Assembly: GCA_045601305.1 (NCBI GenBank)
Contig: JAZRZG010000167.1
Span: 1-13,503, forward strand
DNA length: 13,503 bases
From: Equadaptatus sp045601305
GTDB lineage: Bacteria > Synergistota > Synergistia > Synergistales > Synergistaceae
Direction of reading: 5' to 3'
The notes beneath the pieces were generated by a model. The model worked only from the letters and a program-made list of their open reading frames with translations. It did not search any database and was not told the DNA's origin. Made by a program: the position numbers and the translations under genes. Shown piece after piece: positions 11,942 through 13,503 of this stretch. Every line of letters begins with the position of its first letter. Position 1 is the first letter of the stretch.

Positions 11942-13216
11942 GTGATTGACAGAAAGAGTTATGTTGACAAACTTGCCGAATTTCGACAGAACGGGAAAAT
12001 AAAGGTTATAACAGGTATCAGGCGCTGCGGAAAGTCCGTGCTGCTCTTTAAGCTGTTTCGCGACAGGCTGCTGCAGGAGGGAATTGCCGCCAAGAATATT
12101 ATTGAGCTTAAACTGGACAGGCTTCAAGATTACAAATACAGAAATCCGCCGGAACTGCTTGACCTGGTAAACAGCAAAACAAAAGGCAGGGCAGAACATT
12201 TTTATCTTTTTGTCGATGAACTGCAATTTTGCCGTACGGTTGATTACCCTGAGACACAGTTGAAAGTATCGATATATGATTTGCTGAATGATTTGCGCGA
12301 CAGGGAAAATCTTGACGTGTACGTTACCGGAAGCAATTCAAGGTTTCTTTCAAGCGATATAGCGACAGAATTTCGCGGCAGGGCGACGCAGATTCATATA
12401 TGGCCGCTGAGCTTTGAGGAATTTCATAATTATTACGGCGGAGACGTAAGAGATAATCTTAACAGATATATGCTTTACGGCGGTATGCCTGAGCTTGCGT
12501 CCTTTTCTAATGATGTACAGAAAAAAGAATATCTTGTGTCGTTGTTTGACGAAGTTTATATGAAAGATATTGTCGAACGCTATGGCATTGAACGTTCGGA
12601 CGTGTTTGAAGGTATGCTTGATTTGCTCAGCTCTTCCATCGGTTCACTGACAAACGCGTCAAAAATCGCAGATACACTCTGCAGCACGCGCGGTATAAAA
12701 ATAAACGGCAACACGGTAAGCAGTTACATAAACTGCATGCGCGAAGCGTTTCTGATAAGCGAAGCCAAGCGTTATGACGTGAAGGGACGGCGTTATTTCA
12801 GTTATCCGAGCAAATATTATTTTACCGATATAGGGCTTAGAAACGCCAGACTGAATTACAGGCAGTTTGACAGAGGTTACATTATGGAGAATATTATTTA
12901 TAACGAACTGCTGCGACGCGGTTATTCAGTAGATGTCGGAGTTGTCACAGACAAAAGAAAAAGCGGCTCTGTGCAGAAAGAAATTGATTTTGTTGTCAAC
13001 AGCGGCGACAAACGTATGTATATCCAGTCGGCATACGAAATTCTGTCTGAAGAAAAAGAACACTCCGAGCTTGCGCCGCTAATGCTGACGGGAGATTTTT
13101 TCAGAAAAACGATTATTGAAAACGAGCTTGCCGAAAGCTATATGGACAATAACGGTATTTTGCATTTCAGACTGTTTGAATTTCTGCTGAATCAAAACAG
13201 CATAAGCAATTTTTAA
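11942..13216 (+). CDS. AAA_14/DUF4143-family ATPase, copy 2 (diverged)
   Basis: A 424-residue relative of the ATPase at 10424, but from a different subgroup. Walker A is GIRRCGKS (25-32) and Walker B LFVDELQ with Asp92-Glu93; then come a YVTGSNSRFL sensor-like motif, RGRATQIHIWPLSFEEF, and the GGMPEL turn typical of the family. In the C-terminal DUF4143 part, KEIDFVV is followed by MYIQSAYEI, so the ExK of the nuclease-like motif is absent. I start at GTG 11942: SD GGAGGTG lies 6 bases upstream, while an in-frame GTG at 11933 is inside that SD. Two closely spaced genes of one family, each with its own promoter and terminator, look like separate cassettes rather than an operon. Confidence 0.9.
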   Translation: MIDRKSYVDKLAEFRQNGKIKVITGIRRCGKSVLLFKLFRDRLLQEGIAAKNIIELKLDRLQDYKYRNPPELLDLVNSKTKGRAEHFYLFVDELQFCRTVDYPETQLKVSIYDLLNDLRDRENLDVYVTGSNSRFLSSDIATEFRGRATQIHIWPLSFEEFHNYYGGDVRDNLNRYMLYGGMPELASFSNDVQKKEYLVSLFDEVYMKDIVERYGIERSDVFEGMLDLLSSSIGSLTNASKIADTLCSTRGIKINGNTVSSYINCMREAFLISEAKRYDVKGRRYFSYPSKYYFTDIGLRNARLNYRQFDRGYIMENIIYNELLRRGYSVDVGVVTDKRKSGSVQKEIDFVVNSGDKRMYIQSAYEILSEEKEHSELAPLMLTGDFFRKTIIENELAESYMDNNGILHFRLFEFLLNQNSISNF

Positions 13217-13283
13217 GCATCAGTCTGCACAAAAACGAAAGCAGCAGCAGTTTTATCTCTGATTTATCTCTGAATAGTAACGA

Positions 13284-13323
13284 TACAAAAAATGAGGACG
13301 AACATTCGTCCTCATTTTTTGTA
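13284..13323. terminator. Two-way terminator, copy 3 of the convergent unit
   Basis: The longest copy: 19-bp perfect arms (TACAAAAAATGAGGACGAA and its complement) around CA. It ends the second ATPase gene from the left and the leftward gene at 13312 from the right; that gene's stop codon lies in the stem. Confidence 0.92.
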
Positions 13324-13503
13324 TTCCGTGTCTGGTTCAAAGTGAGCACCGTGTTCGTCTTCGACAATGAAATCCTGATGTTCGACAAGGTCGGTGCGAA
13401 GTACCATGCAGCGGTTTGCCTTGTCCAGATAAATTGAAATAAACGGAACATAGCCGGGGCGTTTCATTTCTTCCGGTATGATTTTGAATACGTTTCTGCC
13501 GAG
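13312..13503 (-). CDS. C-terminus of a leftward gene of unknown family (runs off the right edge)
   Basis: The minus strand is open from the edge to a TGA at 13312-13314: 63 codons. The protein end contains MKRPGYVPFISIYLDKANR, then EHQDFIVEDEHGAHFEPDT and EYKK. I do not recognise the family. It is rich in charged residues with alternating beta-like strands and shows no membrane segment. Evidence that it is real is the open frame to the edge and the conservation of the same ending, with mostly synonymous or mild changes, at 10248 and 11742. Its stop lies within a terminator stem it shares with the convergent ATPase gene. The start and length are outside the window. Confidence 0.7.
   Translation of the reverse strand, partial: LGRNVFKIIPEEMKRPGYVPFISIYLDKANRCMVLRTDLVEHQDFIVEDEHGAHFEPDTEYKK

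Noticed and set aside
11807..12226. Minus-strand open frame of 139 codons through R1, R2 and the start of the second ATPase
   Set aside because: Most of it is antisense to the Walker A region. The C-terminal repeat peptide is explained by the two dyad elements, though it is mentioned there as an alternative.
13252..13273. Exact tandem copy of TTTATCTCTGA
   Set aside because: Only two copies of 11 bases in a noncoding gap; likely a slippage event with no sign of function.

Overview
The window most likely comes from a member of the Synergistota (Synergistetes). The main clue is that two secreted proteins end in the Synergist-CTERM surface-sorting signal: a GGC- or SGC-NAGFG motif, a hydrophobic stretch, then an RKK or RKKD-type basic tail. 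Genus cannot be set from this sequence.

Layout. Bases 1-354 are a nearly complete tmRNA gene (ssrA) with its own terminator. A leftward gene at 516-1181 encodes a HTH/S24 (LexA/CI-like) repressor. From its divergent intergenic region a rightward group of four genes starts: a small secreted cohesin protein (1431-1943), a scaffoldin-like protein with cohesin, two beta repeats, an X2 module and Synergist-CTERM (1967-3265), a small four-helix membrane protein (3426-4004), and a 2038-residue surface protein (4025-10141). The last has GLUG repeats, about ten bacterial Ig-like domains, a type I dockerin with two calcium loops, and its own Synergist-CTERM. Hairpins separate the second and third genes and follow the fourth.

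The right-hand third (10142-13503) has a different character. Two AAA_14/DUF4143 ATPase genes alternate with three copies of one convergent unit. Each unit is a strong two-way terminator that overlaps the 3' end of a leftward gene ending in HGAHFEPDT(E/D)YKK. The third copy belongs to a gene running off the right edge; the first two look like truncated remnants. The second ATPase promoter is framed by two copies of a 36-bp dyad element.

How the parts may work together. I see no glycoside hydrolase or other catalytic module, so this looks like a non-cellulosomal cohesin-dockerin set. Two cohesin proteins, one free and one predicted to be surface-anchored, sit beside a large anchored adhesin-like dockerin protein. 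This suggests assembly of a protein layer or adhesive complex on the cell surface. The S24 regulator is a candidate repressor of the cluster: similar 15-bp sites in opposite orientation lie on both promoters. This picture is inferred from domains and layout; binding and regulation are untested.
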